Below the pieces are notes generated by a model. That model ran no database searches, was not told the origin of the DNA, and was given only the letters and a program-made list of their open reading frames with translations. The position numbers and the translations under genes are program-made. A stretch of DNA of 64,000 bases from Heliocidaris tuberculata (taxonomy: Eukaryota; Echinodermata; Echinoidea; Camarodonta; Echinometridae), in NCBI GenBank assembly GCA_025618425.1, contig CM046839.1, positions 2,232,831 to 2,296,830 of the forward strand, in the 5' to 3' direction. Each line of letters begins with the position of its first letter. The first letter of the stretch is position 1. This document shows, in pieces, positions 23,958-53,354 of the stretch.

Positions 23958-24172
23958 GTTAAGGTATTCTAAATTATATTCTCCTGTTTCTCTACTTCAC
24001 TCTTTCTCTATTTATGTATACTTTCTATTTTATAACTTTAAACCATGTAAAATGTATCATATTATAGAATATTCAATTGTATATTTGATTTCTTGTCAAA
24101 ATCACTGTTCTGTTGGAAATGAATATAAAACTGAAACTAAACTGAAACTAAACTAAAACTAAACTAAACTCT
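23957..24172 (+). mobile_element. Possible LINE 3' end with (AAACT)n tail
   Basis: AT-rich sequence with GAAATGAATATAAAACTG ends in ACTGAAACTAAACTGAAACT and further AAACT units, a pattern typical of retroposon 3' ends. No coding part was seen. Confidence 0.4.
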
Positions 24173-24204
24173 CTTCTCCCCTCCTTCCATCCTTCTCTCT
24201 CTCT

Positions 24205-24214
24205 CTTCCAAACG

Positions 24215-24262
<48 letters not shown>
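24205..24262 (+). repeat. (CT)n microsatellite
   Basis: About 25 CT units. A third CT tract lies at 24758-24786 next to a C-run. Confidence 0.93.
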
Positions 24263-24263
<1 letters not shown>

Positions 24264-24752
24264 TCTTCTCTCACTGAGGTTATGGTATGCCGAGTCCTAC
24301 CCCGCTCATGCAATTTGTAAATGTGTTCATAATGGAACACGTTCGTATTGTTCTTCTGTCCTATTTCTATTTCACCTCATTTTCTTTTTATTCGAGTGAA
24401 ATTGAAAGATCCAAGGACGTGGATTCAGAATTCTGAACAGGATAGTACATAGCATGGGCGAAACAACAAAGGGGGAAAATCGACAGCGACCCCCCCCCCC
24501 GACACCCCTTAATTAAATAAAATGTAGGCACTGTAAGTTATTTTACACAGATATCGTGTATTTTTGCAGTTTTCAAACATTCCCCCCCCCCCCCCACCCC
24601 CATTAAGACACTCCTGGAATATGTACTACATATTGGAATGCGGAAGTACTAACTATATTATTATTAGTATCATATCCAGTTCCATTAAATCCCCTCCTTT
24701 TCAGTAAATCCTTCCCTCAGTCTGTCTGTCATTCTGCTTTACCCCCCCCCCC

Positions 24753-24789
<37 letters not shown>

Positions 24790-26260
24790 AGTCATTAACG
24801 ACTTGACTCTACTATTCCTAAAATGCTAACAACCGACAATGAAAGTAGAAAATATAAACGCAGGGTAAATGTGTTTTTTTTTTTACCGAACTCCTGTATG
24901 AATCAGTTTGTAAACCCAAAATAGCCATGTCGATATTTACCTAAAACACTTCATATTTAACACCTGCTACGGGACACGATCGATATTGTTTTAACCTCCC
25001 GCATGAGACATAATATTTTCGAAGAAATACTCACCTAATTTCTCCTTGCAAACATACAAATTGTTGGGGCACGAAAATAGATTCTCCGAAGTATTTGCCT
25101 GATTTTCATATTCCAAGATCAGGTAGCTTCCAGTTTAGTTCATATTTAACTTTGTTAAAGAATTAATCATCTCTTAAAAGCGTTTCGAAACAAGGAATAT
25201 CCATAGACGGGCGACCAACAAAATTTGTTCCGATTACTGCTGTGCTAAATGCTACCGATGTTACGGAAGGATCCCAAATGCATTTTGTCGTCTGCACGAA
25301 ACGCAGTACAGATAAAATGCGCTCAGCGGTCATGCGAATAAAATATGCGGTGGCGGTTCTGACAGGACAAGTTACCATACGGTTTTTCACGCATTTTGCA
25401 TTATATTTTCCAACCACAATTTTTTTTATCAGAGCTAACTTTCGAAAATGTAAAAAAACAAGTCCATTAACAGCCTTCATGCCATTGGGAATAACAAAAC
25501 AATCGATGGACTGGATCTATTATTATTTGTTCAAGAATTATCCTTGATTCCCGCTTTTTCTCCCGCCATGAGAATGTGAGCCAAAATTCAGACAAGAGTA
25601 TAGGCATTTATTTTCATTCAATTCATTTTTGGACTGAAAACGAGGGAGCATTCAAATAATGTAGTACAAATAATGTGGTAGAATGCACATTATTAAAGAG
25701 TGCGTGCTTGGTGCAGATACAATAGACAGCATTTGTCAAAAGAAGACAAGGAGACAAAATAAATTCAAAGTCGACGCATTTTGCATGCATGATGTCACTG
25801 AATTGTCTGGGATTTTTCAAATCCGTAAAAATAACTTCAGTGTGTAAAAGTTTATAAGAGGAATATTTTCTCACCCCCAAACTTGTATAAAGATGACAAA
25901 ACATTTCTGGGGGAATGTAGTGATACCATGGTAAAAGTCCTTGCAGGGCGATTTCACACAAAATACATTTTGACATTTTACAGCCTATACTATTTTATGA
26001 TAAATAATTGGTGATAACTTGTTTGGTGGTTATTTACACCATGAAAATTATCAAGTTTTATTTTGGAGTGAAATAACAGGAAATTTGGCAAATGTCATAC
26101 GAGACACGGATATGTCCCGTACAAATTTGCTTATCGTTATTCACTTCACAAAAATTACTATATGTGACCACGATTGGTATGTTACTCTGATAAAACGGTA
26201 TTGCTGCTATAAAAAAAAAAAGTCTTCATACGATTAGTACTCTTTCTTTTCCCTCATTAA
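24790..26260. other. No recognised gene; overlapping open frames at 25163-25547
   Basis: Between 25163 and 25547 both strands carry an open frame of about 100 codons. Neither contains a motif I recognise, and no splice or retroelement context supports either. Confidence 0.35.
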
Positions 26261-26270
26261 GGAATCGCCC

Positions 26271-28033
<1,763 letters not shown>

Positions 28034-28182
28034 AATGGTAATGGTAATGGTAATGGTTTATTAAAAAATCATTTGTAGCCAACTGACTGAATTGCAGATT
28101 TTTGTACAGCGTATAAAACATCATAAACAATAACTTTTACATAATCATAATGAAACTTAGCAATGAAAAGTTGGGTGTAGAG

Positions 28183-28466
28183 GGAGAGTTCCCCCCCCCC
28201 CCCCCATGCGAAGCGCGAAAGCTCTGACGTTTTATAGCAAATTTGAGAGAAAGATAACGGCTCGTAGCACCTTTTTTTTTTAGCGGAAAGATAGTTCGAC
28301 GCCCGGACTGCTTTCCAATTATTTGGATGCAATACTGCACTTTATGTAACAAAGGTGGGTGCAGGGAGGGGGGAGGTTTCCCCTTCCCGTGCGAAGCGCG
28401 AATGACGTTTTATAGCAAATTTGAGAGAAAGATAACGGCTCGTAGCGGATTTTTAGGCTTTTTTCG
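28183..28466 (+). repeat. Tandem pair, about 179-bp spacing
   Basis: GCGAAGCGCGAA...GACGTTTTATAGCAAATTTG, AGAGAAAGATAACGGCTCGT occurs at about 28207-28267 and again at about 28391-28446. Each copy is preceded by a C- or G-run and followed by a T-run. A GGGGGGCCATGGCCCCC palindrome lies at 28539-28555. Confidence 0.8.
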
Positions 28467-28584
28467 CTCTCGGTTTTTTTTTTTTGTTTTTTTTGTTTTT
28501 TTTTTTTTTTTTTTGTTTTTTTTTAGAGGCTGAATAGGGGGGCCATGGCCCCCTTGTGCCCCTCTGTCTACGCCAGTGAATATA

Positions 28585-29186
28585 GTATTTCGGCATAAGA
28601 TGATATAAGCTTGAGGGTCATTTTATCGTATCCATGACTGTAAGATGTTCAAAATATACCTAAATTCCATTGCTTATGATGATTCAGCAGCGACTTTAAC
28701 ATTTCGAATAAAATGAAGAAGCACCCTTAAAACCACTGCTGATACATCAGGCATGACACCATGAATAGTTTTATACAAATTAATATCTGAATTTTTCATG
28801 TCGGGGGAAACCAATATGACGTAGTAGGTTCACAAGCGACTGATTATGCGAATAGGTACCATACACTCTCTGAACAAATTTTGAAAGTCAGTGGTGAAAT
28901 TGTCTGGTTTATTGACGTTCCTTGCATTGCATTTCATTAATTATTGTGGTAGGAGCATGACAGAAGCATGGAAATGTAAAAGCATTTTTATATATTTTTT
29001 TTTACTTGTTATAATGTACTCATCGGCTTTGTGAAAGATCAGAAAGTGGATATATCATATAGGACTTCAGCTGAGCTCTTGACATTTCAGTATAAAGCAA
29101 CAACCACAAACAGCGAGACAGCAGATTGATCAAGAGACTCATTCAAGTTACCGCAGCTCCTTTCCTTACCACACCTTCCCTCCCCT

Positions 29187-29222
<36 letters not shown>

Positions 29223-31900
29223 CTCTTTCTACCTCTCTCTTTTCACTGACTCCTTATTTATGTCGCTGATTCGTATACGTCAATCGTTTTCCCTCATCAT
29301 ATGCAAAAAATGAAATAACTATTTCTATTGATCTATAAAGAACAATGTCAACTAATACATTCCATTTTAAAAGTACTATAAATATTAATACGTACCATAA
29401 TTATGTGTGTTGATGTATATTTCCGTACATCTCGTATAGAGCGTCGGTCTTTCATTTACACATGTGCGTTTTGTTTAGGCTATTTGCAGTAAATGCAATC
29501 GGATCTTACTGAAATAAAGACGATCGAAAACCATCTACGTTTCAATTCAACAACCTTTAAATGCGCAAAACCACCGTCACCTCTATGCCAATATCATTTT
29601 AATTGGCTTTGTGCTTTCTAGCCTTAAGTGGCTGCGCAATAAGTGTCACTTTAGGAAACACATTGATTTCCGGTAGAAAAGGGGAATGGGGTTTATAGCC
29701 TAGGGGCTCCTTTCATAATACACCTGATCATGTACCCCCCCCCCCCCCTAATGGACTCATCGTTAAACCACGTCAAATGGAATTATAGAATTGATTTTTC
29801 TGCTTGTCTCATTTGAAGTACGGCCATATTTGTTATCCTAAAAAATGTGTTGATTTGGTATATACAGTCTTCTTGCATATTTCAGACTTACTTCAAATAT
29901 AGCCACTGTGTATTTTATTGTTTCTACTTTCTTATATCTGATGCTGATTGGACTTATATGTTTATATATAGGTTAAAAGAGATGTGGAATGAATTAATTG
30001 AATTTAATTGAATTAAATATGTTTCAGCATCTTGCGAGTTTCGTGGTCTGTTATGTCCGTGATTATGATTTCGTGCACATAAAAGCGAATACACCTATTA
30101 TACATAGGGTATATGATATATTCTCAAAGTGTGAATATTAAAATCAAGCATTTTCATTCTGCTTTAAGGGGAATTTTATAAAGCTAAACATAGCATCTGA
30201 AATCAGAAATTCCATGAAATAAGACCTTTTGGGGGTTTTGGAGAGTATTATTACAATACTGTCAACTTAATGATACTGCTTCATTGGGTGCAGTCCTTGA
30301 AAAGTCACCACTAGATCAGGATGTTATTCCCGTGAATGAGTTTGATTAAATTTGTTTTATTTCATATCAACATTATGAATCATGATAAAAGGCCCTAATC
30401 ATAATCGTTTAACGATGAGTGAAAACTGTAGTGAATAATTATATCGATGAAGTGATTTCGAAATAAATGACCAGAAATCAAACACATTATTCGTTCATCA
30501 AGGACAAAAGTGTGAAGAAAAATATGAAAATTTATAGAGTGTACCCTGTATCAGCCCTGCCCTGTACACCAGACATACTCTTATAGCCTTAGGTTGCAGA
30601 TGAACTATGGAGTTCGTTAAAAGTTAATTACTAGAAAGAAATGATATGCATGCAAATCGAACATAGTTCAGCACTTTAACTGATTGGACTATCGACTCTA
30701 CTCCTTTAGCGCTACTTTTTTTTATCATGTCACAGAGAAGCTCGAGCTCGGGGAAAGTTGATTCAAGCAATCACCCTTAGAGGGAGATCCATTTCCAATC
30801 GTTATTTCGAATCATCTATCATGATCATGTCCAAGCCTAGATTGACCAGAATCTATACCTCGGAAAGACTGAAACGTGTTTATTGTTAATAAAAAGCTGA
30901 TGAAGTATAGGTCTACTCACCTTTCGTACTGAGGGGGATCATGCATAATGAGTTCAGTTGCTAATCTTCTTTTGCACAGTGTCTTAATATAGGCTATAAG
31001 TACGGTTTTGGAGTTGTCAAGTTAATTCTGCGGATATAGCTGAACAGGCCTGTCTCCTCCAACATTTCACTTGCGAATGATGATATTCATGAAAGCGTTT
31101 ATTATGCTATAGAAGTTTGTCACTCCCAGTCACATGTGCTAATGGACTAGCGGTCTGTGCTTAGGGGTTATTTATTGATTGTAATTCGAGCGAATCGATG
31201 CCTGAATGAAATGAAAAATAACAATGCCATTCACGTGCATAATATTATGACCATGAAACTTTATTTTTGTATAGCCTTTCTATGCGTGCGTCAAAATCAA
31301 CACTAACACAATGCTTCTACATCAAATAACAGTTTGTACCAGGCTTTTTTGAACATGTTGAAAGTTAGATCTACCCTCTGAATGACTAAAATTTGCTTCC
31401 ATGTTCAATGACAAAGGCACAGTTGGAAAGATTGCAGGACACCTCGGTTTTAAAGACAAGTCTTGCATGAATAATGCATCGGAACAAAATTATTTTCAGG
31501 CGAACGAATTGATTTTTAATCTATTTTTACTTTTATCCAAACATTATATTCACGTGTACGCTCCAAGCAACATTAAAGGTCACATGCTGATGGTCAAATT
31601 TCTACATTGTGCCCCCACCCCCATTACACTAAAAGCTTTAACTAATGCTTTATAATTCAGTATGCCGCGGAAGGGGCGATTTTTTTTTTAAATCACGACC
31701 GGAGGGGACGACATGCGAGGGAACGATGACGGTGACTCAAACCCCTCCCTGAAATGATAGTGTGGGGTTTGGGGGTAGTATGTAAACTTTGAATTCCAGC
31801 GACTCTCCTGCCGAAATTACTTTTATTTTTTGCGATAGATTTTCACATTTAATGGTACAAATTTTCAGCCTAGTCTTTGACTGAAATTTCTAGGACAACC
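28585..31900. other. No recognised gene
   Basis: AT-rich sequence with a CT microsatellite near 29192-29218 and a C-run near 29736. The largest open frame (31401-31655) shows no recognisable motif. Confidence 0.5.
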
Positions 31901-31964
31901 TCCCTCAATCATCTTGGGGATGCATCCCATAGGATCATCCAGGAGGCTGAGGGGCAGCCTCCCT

Positions 31965-32111
31965 CCCCCCCCCCCCTCCCCCATGTTGGCCGAAAAGGGG
32001 GGAGGAGAGAGGGGAGAAAGAGGAAAGAGCGGGAGAGAGAAAGGTAGAGGAAAGGGAAGAAGTGAAAAGAAAGGAGAAGAGAGTAGAGAAAAAAGAGAAG
32101 GAGAGAGAGGG

Positions 32112-32144
<33 letters not shown>

Positions 32145-32175
32145 AAGAAAGAAAGGAAAGAGTAAAAAAGAAAGG
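31965..32175 (+). repeat. C-run plus purine-rich (GA)n tract
   Basis: C-run at 31968-31980, then about 170 bp of almost pure A/G ending in GAGAGAGAGA and GAAAGAAAG. Confidence 0.85.
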
Positions 32176-32639
32176 GAATGTATGGAGGTACCGATGGATA
32201 AGATGAAATACAAGGCGTTCATGCATAATGGAGTGCAATGAGAGCCATTTTTCTCCATTCGGAGTACTCCTAACCCAAGACTGCATAAACCTGAAAGAGA
32301 CAAGAGTGCAAGGTGGGGAGGGGGGGGGGGGGTAAAAGCCCCGAGAATTTAGAAGAATAAAATATATTTGCGGGCAAACCCCGCCTTTCTTTCTGACGAG
32401 ATTTACGCCATTCCCCTGGCATGCCTGTCAAAGTTGTTCCCTTACATGGACATAGGCGCCGGAAGCGGGAAGGCGGAGGCAGAGGGAGCAGTTACCCCCC
32501 CCCCCCCCCATCATTTAATCGTTCCCCCAGGCCCCCCCCCCCCCTCGCAAGAGACAAAGGAAGTAGCATGTAACGATATCGTACTAAAACGATCTACAAT
32601 AAGCTTGTCAGAGTTCTAAAATAAAAGCTTTCAGCGTTG

Positions 32640-33545
32640 TAAAACCAAAATTTCTCATAATTCGGTCGCTACTCTCCCTCTGATATTAATGGATGTAATG
32701 TTTCTTAACATTTGGAAACCCTGTCTTTCATAACCATCAGGAGAAAGGAGGCAGATATTTGCTTCCATCTATCGGGGGGGGGGCAAACTGTCCCCCCCCC
32801 CCACATTGAAATTTGCGATATTGCAATCAGTCTTTTAGTGCTCTAAAGGGCGAAGTTTCCCCCCTCCAACACCTAGGTTTTCTCACATGGTCGCTACGCT
32901 CCCTTAAATACACTCACATAGGTACAATGTATGTCAAGATTGTACACATTCAGTGGCGCCAAAAGCGAGGGGCAGCCTTTTCCCCCTCTATTAAGGGAGG
33001 CTGAGCAAAATCGCTTTTGCCCCCTTACAAGACCATAATTTTGCAGTATAAAAATAGCTTTCAGGTGATGTGAAATACAAGGGTTCAACACACAATAATC
33101 TAAAATTTCTTGCTTGCATTAATCTATATTTCCCCCTTAGTGGGGCCCTCACAAAATAAGGAAAAATGATATTGATGTTTAAAAAAAAAAAAAAACTTTC
33201 TTTTTCTTTAATATAAGCGGCATCAACATTCCAAAATATTTTTGTTTCATTCAGTCGCTACGCTCCCTCGCAGATTAATGGAAACATCATGACTTGGACT
33301 CTTCTAATACAGTACTCTGAATCGCGTGGATGAGGCAGGTGCTTCTGTCTGCCAAAAGAGAAGACAGCATTTTCATGGTCCTCCTCACAAGAAAAAGATA
33401 AGTTATATGACATCAGTCATTGTGCAGTTTAGCCATGGAAAAAAAATTCTGCTCTAAAATACGTACCGTAGTTTCAAAATTTGATAATTTAATTTTCTCA
33501 CTCGATAGCTATACGCTCCCTCGCATTTCAATAAATACGGTACTC
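32640..33545 (+). repeat. Degenerate repeat block with TCGCTACGCTCCC motif
   Basis: The word GTCGCTACGCTCCCT or a near variant occurs at about 32663, 32890, 33253 and 33502, followed by AATTAATGG/AATAAAT-like sequence and preceded by C-rich and ATTT segments. Spacing is irregular (about 230-360 bp), so the array is old or disrupted. Confidence 0.55.
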
Positions 33546-33650
33546 TATATATGAACCCAGTCTACATCAATACCCGGATGGGCGGGGTAGAGGATTTCCA
33601 ACAAAGGGATAGGGGCAAACTCACTTTGTTCCCACCCACTCGCAAGATTT

Positions 33651-33800
<150 letters not shown>

Positions 33801-33811
33801 GAAATAACAAC

Positions 33812-33847
33812 CTACGCAACCATTATTCTCTCATTTTCATTTCTCGC

Positions 33848-33852
<5 letters not shown>
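33812..33852 (+). repeat. 40-bp direct repeat flanking the large palindrome, left copy
   Basis: CTACGCAACCATTATTCTCT continues into CATTTTCATTTCTC(G)CAATTA; it recurs at 34278-34317. Confidence 0.9.

Positions 33853-33921
<69 letters not shown>
33850..33921 (+). repeat. (TA)n microsatellite 2
   Basis: About 70 bp of TA. Confidence 0.95.
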
Positions 33922-33922
<1 letters not shown>

Positions 33923-33976
33923 GTGATGATGTTGAGTCTACTTTTACCATTCGCTTTGGTTTGGGTGATATAGAAC

Positions 33977-34212
33977 ATAGTGGGATGAATTCAAACCAAA
34001 GATGACGCAGGATACTCAAAAAATTTAAGCTTTCGTCTTTCGACTTCTTCAGAAATTTATTCTGTCGTAAACAGAAGTGATGCCAAGGAATTCAACAAGA
34101 CCTTGGCATCACTTCTGTTTACGACAGAATAAATTTCTGAAGAAGTCGAAAGACGAAAGCTTAAATTTCCTGAGTATCCTGCGTCATCTTTGGTTTGAAT
34201 TCATCCCACTAT
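33977..34212. repeat. Large palindrome, 112-bp arms, 12-bp loop
   Basis: Arms 33977-34088 and 34101-34212 are reverse complements with about two mismatches (CTCAAAAAAT versus CTCAGGAAAT in reverse complement). The loop is AATTCAACAAGA. A TA tract follows the right arm. No protein is encoded across it. Confidence 0.96.
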
Positions 34213-34277
34213 ATATATATATATATAGTGCAAAAATTCAAAAAGGGAGGACAGCTCTGGGGAACTTTGATTTAAGC

Positions 34278-34317
34278 TACGCAACCATTATTCTCTCATT
34301 TTCATTTCTCACAATTA
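34278..34317 (+). repeat. 40-bp direct repeat flanking the large palindrome, right copy
   Basis: Same as 33812-33852 apart from CTCACAATTA for CTCGCAATTA. It is preceded by GGGAGGACAGCTCTGG, also present at about 16262. Confidence 0.9.
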
Positions 34318-34369
34318 ATAATTATTTCCACGAGAGTTGCCGAAGCTGTTGTATATGTTATTTCCTTAC

Positions 34370-34373
<4 letters not shown>

Positions 34374-34434
<61 letters not shown>

Positions 34435-34436
34435 TG
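34374..34436 (+). repeat. (TA)n(TG)n compound microsatellite
   Basis: TA units pass into TG units. Confidence 0.95.
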
Positions 34437-34439
34437 TGA

Positions 34440-35382
34440 AAATAATCATTTCGAAGTAGGCTGTGACTTGCCTGTGTGGGTACAGTTTCGACTGAATGCA
34501 AATTTCAATGTTATGACAGAATTTTTTCGCTGTAATGCTCATAACAATGCCCTAGGTAGCCATGTTCCATAATACAATATCAAAGTAAAAAAAATGATTA
34601 TATCCTAAGACTGTTTTGCACGAATACCGTAATCCCATAAGCTACCAGGCAGGGATGCACCCCCCCCCCCCCCCTCCGAAGCAGCGAGGTGCCCAAATAT
34701 CCTCATACTTGGGCATATTTATATGCCCAAAATAAAATATGAAATGGAATTTCTTCCAGGTATTTTGTATGAGGATGTGTCAAAGCTTCCTGATTTTAGT
34801 GTCGCCATTAGTAGTCTACCATTTCCATAAATTTAACTTTTTATATTGGTGGAGATGATAATGAGGTTTTGCAGAACGTGAAAATAATGGAGTAACAAAA
34901 AAAAACAACAAAAAAACAAAAACAAAAAAACTTTCAAGGGGTTAACAGTTTGTACATCAGATCATTCGAAGTATGCGATTTCTGAATGAAAAACGGCTTA
35001 AAACTATAATATTTAATATTTGAATAATAATGATATAATGTTGGATGTCATAATTCGGCCAATACAGAAAATATTGAACTCGATATACAAACAATATTTT
35101 GGCAAATCTCGTTCAATATTTCCTTGTATTGACCTAAGGGCCATCCAATATTATATAAATAATGTGTGATATCCGTGCTTCAAATATTGCTTTTTCTTGG
35201 GGGGGGGGGGGGCTCGTGAAAAATTTTAAACCTCACTCTTTCGAGAGATTTGAAGATCAAAATATGTAGGGAAATGGGGATGTGCTTGTTCCGGGGGGGG
35301 GGGGGTAGGACTGTAAGCAGGTAGTAAGCGTTTAAGGTAGACCTCATATCCATTTGAGGTGGGGCCCATTGGAGTGCCTCCC

Positions 35383-35418
<36 letters not shown>

Positions 35419-36110
35419 ACCAAAGCTGGAACCCTTCTGGCGCGCCTGCCCGCACACGGTGGTAAACCTATGCTAAAAGGCGGCAAGAGATGTCCGGGTC
35501 CCCGGGTCCCCCTGCAAGAGCCGGCAGAATTTTACTCTCTGAAGGCTTGGAAAGTATTTGGTTATGGAGCGGAATCTTAGTCCAAGAGAAGATACTTGAA
35601 AAGCGGTCACAATTTGAAATCTCTTTAGAAGTTGCGCATACTAGCCTTTTAGTCGAATTTGAAATCAATGGAAGGAGGCGTCCGTTAGAGCTCACCGTGA
35701 CACCCCACCCACATTTTTGTCGGCAGTCATTGATATTTCAAAACCCGTTATCATTTAAATATCTCGACAAATGCCAAATGTGAAGAGCTGTTATATTTTA
35801 TAACTGAAAAATAAAGCACTTGTCGACAAAGTTTGAAATCTATGGACCCTTTTTTATCGTATACAATACTATTTTTCACATTTTGTATCCTATAAAGTAT
35901 CTCAGGGAACCTCATCCCACATCCACCCTGGGTTTATATCATGTTTAGCGAGCTATTTCAATCAATTCAGAAAAGTTGTTCCGTTTACTTATTTATTTAT
36001 TTTTCAAATTGTGTTGTTGATAATAGTCAAAATTGACCGATTGCCATTATAACATTAACGAACAAGAGAACAGCATATTTTTAATTTCTGTTTTGTCTGT
36101 TTGTGGACAC
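34440..36110. other. No recognised gene; C- and G-runs
   Basis: Contains C-run about 34659-34675, G-runs about 35199-35212 and 35294-35306, and a 35-base C-run (35384-35418). The region just before CDK7 has no obvious promoter motif. Confidence 0.5.
35384..35418 (+). repeat. 35-base poly-C tract
   Basis: Uninterrupted C. Confidence 0.97.
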
Positions 36111-36176
36111 CCTATGCTGCACTTGTGGTCGACAAATTGATGGGAGGAGCGGATGCTGGCTTGCTGCTGACTCGAA

Positions 36177-50354
<14,178 letters not shown>

Positions 50355-52013
50355 TAGAGCCATAGCCTAGAAATATTAGGTAAGTGTTCAGTATTTCAAG
50401 GTTTGATATATAGATAGAAAGGACTGTTTTAAATTGATTCAGTGTAAAAATATTTTTTTTTAAAGCTATTGAAACGGTCCCACTGCAATGTTATTTTATG
50501 GTGATAATGCTGAGTGCTTTTTATAAAGAGCTGTCAGTTGTTAGTCTGGATTTTTCTTAATGGTTACTGAAAATAAGATTGTAAAATCATAATTTGTATG
50601 AGTAGGACATTGTAGTAACATATATCTACATCCCTTAGATACCCACAAAATATTAGAAAATGAGTAATAAACCCTTACCATAATCCAATCATCCAAAGAT
50701 ATAACAGAGATTGTATCATTCCTAACATGAAATGTGCTGTAAGCTAGGGAGAAAACAATGGGATTTCTTATCTCCAAACAGATAATAAGTGTGTGACTAG
50801 TGTCGTCGAATGCAATATGACTCTTGTCCCCATGGGATGACGATTAGGCTATGGAAATGGTTTTGCTTTGTTCTTCAGCATGTGCAAGAGAGCAGACTAA
50901 ACCTGGTGGATTTGAATATGATGTTAACATTGGCTTGAAAACAGGGGTTTGTAGCTTAGAGATGCATGTTATACTGTTGATTTTTTTTTTAAATGAAGAA
51001 TTAATCTTGATGTGACTGCGCATTGAAACAAGCTGTTTGAAAAAAACCTTGTAAATCATGAAGTAGTAGAATTCTTGTTTATGCCAGCAAAATATTTTTT
51101 TTTTTTTTTTTTTAATGTGATTACAAGCATGAAAAACTAACCATGGATATGCAGATACATGTACATGTATTGGGCAGTGCTTTGTGTTGTTGTCTTGACA
51201 GATATGCTCATTTTCTTTGCTCCTCACGAATTTAGAAAATTTGTTGCCTTTGATAAATCTGAAGTACAAAACTATATTGTTTCATGTTTATTGTTACATA
51301 CTTCAGATAGTTTACACATGTACATATTCATGAGCTGAGGTTCGTTACTAAAATATATAGAGAGGGTGGAGAGGGGGTGAAAGGGAGCAAGCTTTAAGGA
51401 TGTGCTGACATGCATACACAAGAAAGAACTCTTTATCACTATATCACATTACTCCATACTACCCTCTCTGGCCAGAATGAATTAACTGCAAACAAAAAGT
51501 GTGAGCAACAGATGCTGTTATTTTTCAATGATTTGAAGCATGGATGTCATATGAGGAAAATATATTCTGCATGTTGCTCAATTTTAAGATTGGTGCTTAA
51601 AACTGGGACTCTTGATATTTTGAAGAGGTTGAAAAAAAATTTGGGGGGAGAAAAATTCAGTTAAAACATAGCAAAGTTGCTGGGGAATGCTTTTTAGTAC
51701 AGTGGAATCAGTTGTTATGAATTGCTAAACAGAATTCCAGAAGTATGCTATGTATAAATGATATTTTATCTTCTTTTATCATCTTTTTATCATCCCTTGT
51801 TTTATGCATGTATTTTGGGGAATGCAGTGGTTAATGATTTGACCCTAAAATTGACAGTATATTTTCTGCATTTGACACAAAGTGTCATTCATTCAAAAAT
51901 ATTTTGTCATGTTTTGTCTTCTTGGTTATCTTGCTGTCCATAAGGTGACAAAGGTCACTGACAAATTTTGTGTCATGATTTCAAAAATAATATCAAAAAG
52001 TACCTTTAAAACA

Positions 52014-52049
<36 letters not shown>

Positions 52050-53270
52050 AGTATGAACAGTCTCCTTAGTTTTATGAAATTATTTTGACATTTTGAAAAA
52101 TAGTCATTGTGTGTATAAAGAATAGCTCTTTGTCAGTGTAAAACTTCAGAGTAGATATACACGTATTTTGCCCAAGTGGTGTTACAGTGTTGAAACAAAC
52201 TTTTTCTGTTGATTCCAAGAAAACTATGCATTCTTTAAAGTAGATATTCATAGATTTTTAAAACTGACTTAATTTTCATTTTTGCGTAGGTGAAGCTTAG
52301 ACCGGACAAGTTTGTCAAAATTCGACACTTGCAAACATTCGAAGTAATGATTATTATCAATTACAAATTGCTAAAATACAGCCCCGACATAGCACCTGAA
52401 CAGCTCTCCGAAAGCCGCTGAAATGTGTGATGTCATAGGGAGGATGTTAATTGCACAAGCAGACGATGTCCCATAACATCTCACATATTTTCAGTGCCTG
52501 TTTTGTCATCTTCTCCTCAGTTATTTCACTTCACTAGCATTAGTCTATTACGTTTAATCCATATATTGCCTCACTCCAAACCCCGTGCATGGGTTTATTT
52601 GGATGGAAAATGAAGCGTTACAAGAATAAAGGAATCAGTTGCTTGTAAACAAAATAGACGCCATTTCATTCACAGCTGCATACACCGCTGGACGTTCGGC
52701 GTTGAATGAGGGATAAATACCGTCCTTGCAATCATTCAGCGGGCATTTCAATTTGAAAGTGTGGTTTCTTTGATTGTTCATTAACCCTCATCCTATATAT
52801 TTACAAACAAAAGATTTCAGTAATCAGAATCTGTTTCATTCCCATTTTAGAATGGTGTGAAATATGGGCACGTTTGAATACACTAAATTCTTTATAATTT
52901 GAGAAATAACTGCACTGCACTTATGTTCATTCTTTATGGGACGTCGTCTGCTTGGACAGGATTGTTCCCTTTATTGACGTCATTGAAACATTGTTATTTT
53001 TTTGGCGAAGCGCTTGTATATCGCAGATGCTGGGAGGTAGTTTTATTTGTATTATTGTTTAATTACCTGATATGTAGTTGACTTTAAACTGATACGATTG
53101 CTATCTGTTAACTTGCCAGTTTCTAGTGATACATTATTTATCATATTTGTGATTTTCTTTGAATGTGTACTTTAAGAATAGGACCTCTCAAATTGGCTGG
53201 TGACCAAAGAACTTTGGTTTCAAAGCTTTGATCCCCATGCTCCACTCTATAGGATAGTTCTGTTGTGAAT
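50355..53270. other. CDK7 3' flank, no further gene recognised
   Basis: The 3' UTR starts at 50355. A donor-like GTAAGT at 50380 and an AATAAA at 50666-50671 are possible processing signals but neither is proven. A TA array lies at 52017-52046. Short open frames lack recognisable motifs. Confidence 0.4.
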
Positions 53271-53274
53271 TCTC

Positions 53275-53354
53275 TTAACCAATTGCGTATAGGAACTGGG
53301 TGGTTTCTCAATAAAGCCTAGCGGAATGAGAAACTTCAGAAATCTATGGGTTAA
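53275..53354. mobile_element. 80-bp piggyBac-like MITE, copy 2
   Basis: Same length and order as 48353-48432, with TTAACCAATTGCG at the start, GGAACTGGGTGGTT, AATAAAGCCTA and CTATGGGTTAA at the end. Confidence 0.72.

Noticed and set aside
25163..25547. Overlapping 100-codon frames on both strands
   Set aside because: No recognisable motif, no splice context and mutual overlap. A protein-profile search would be needed to revive them.
34130..34165. CTGAAGA...GUC-GAAA-GAC...GAAA, resembling a hammerhead ribozyme core
   Set aside because: Positions C3-A9 and G12-A14 fit, but stem II has an unpaired A, and no stem III with a U-H cleavage site was found apart from trivial pairing with the opposite palindrome arm.
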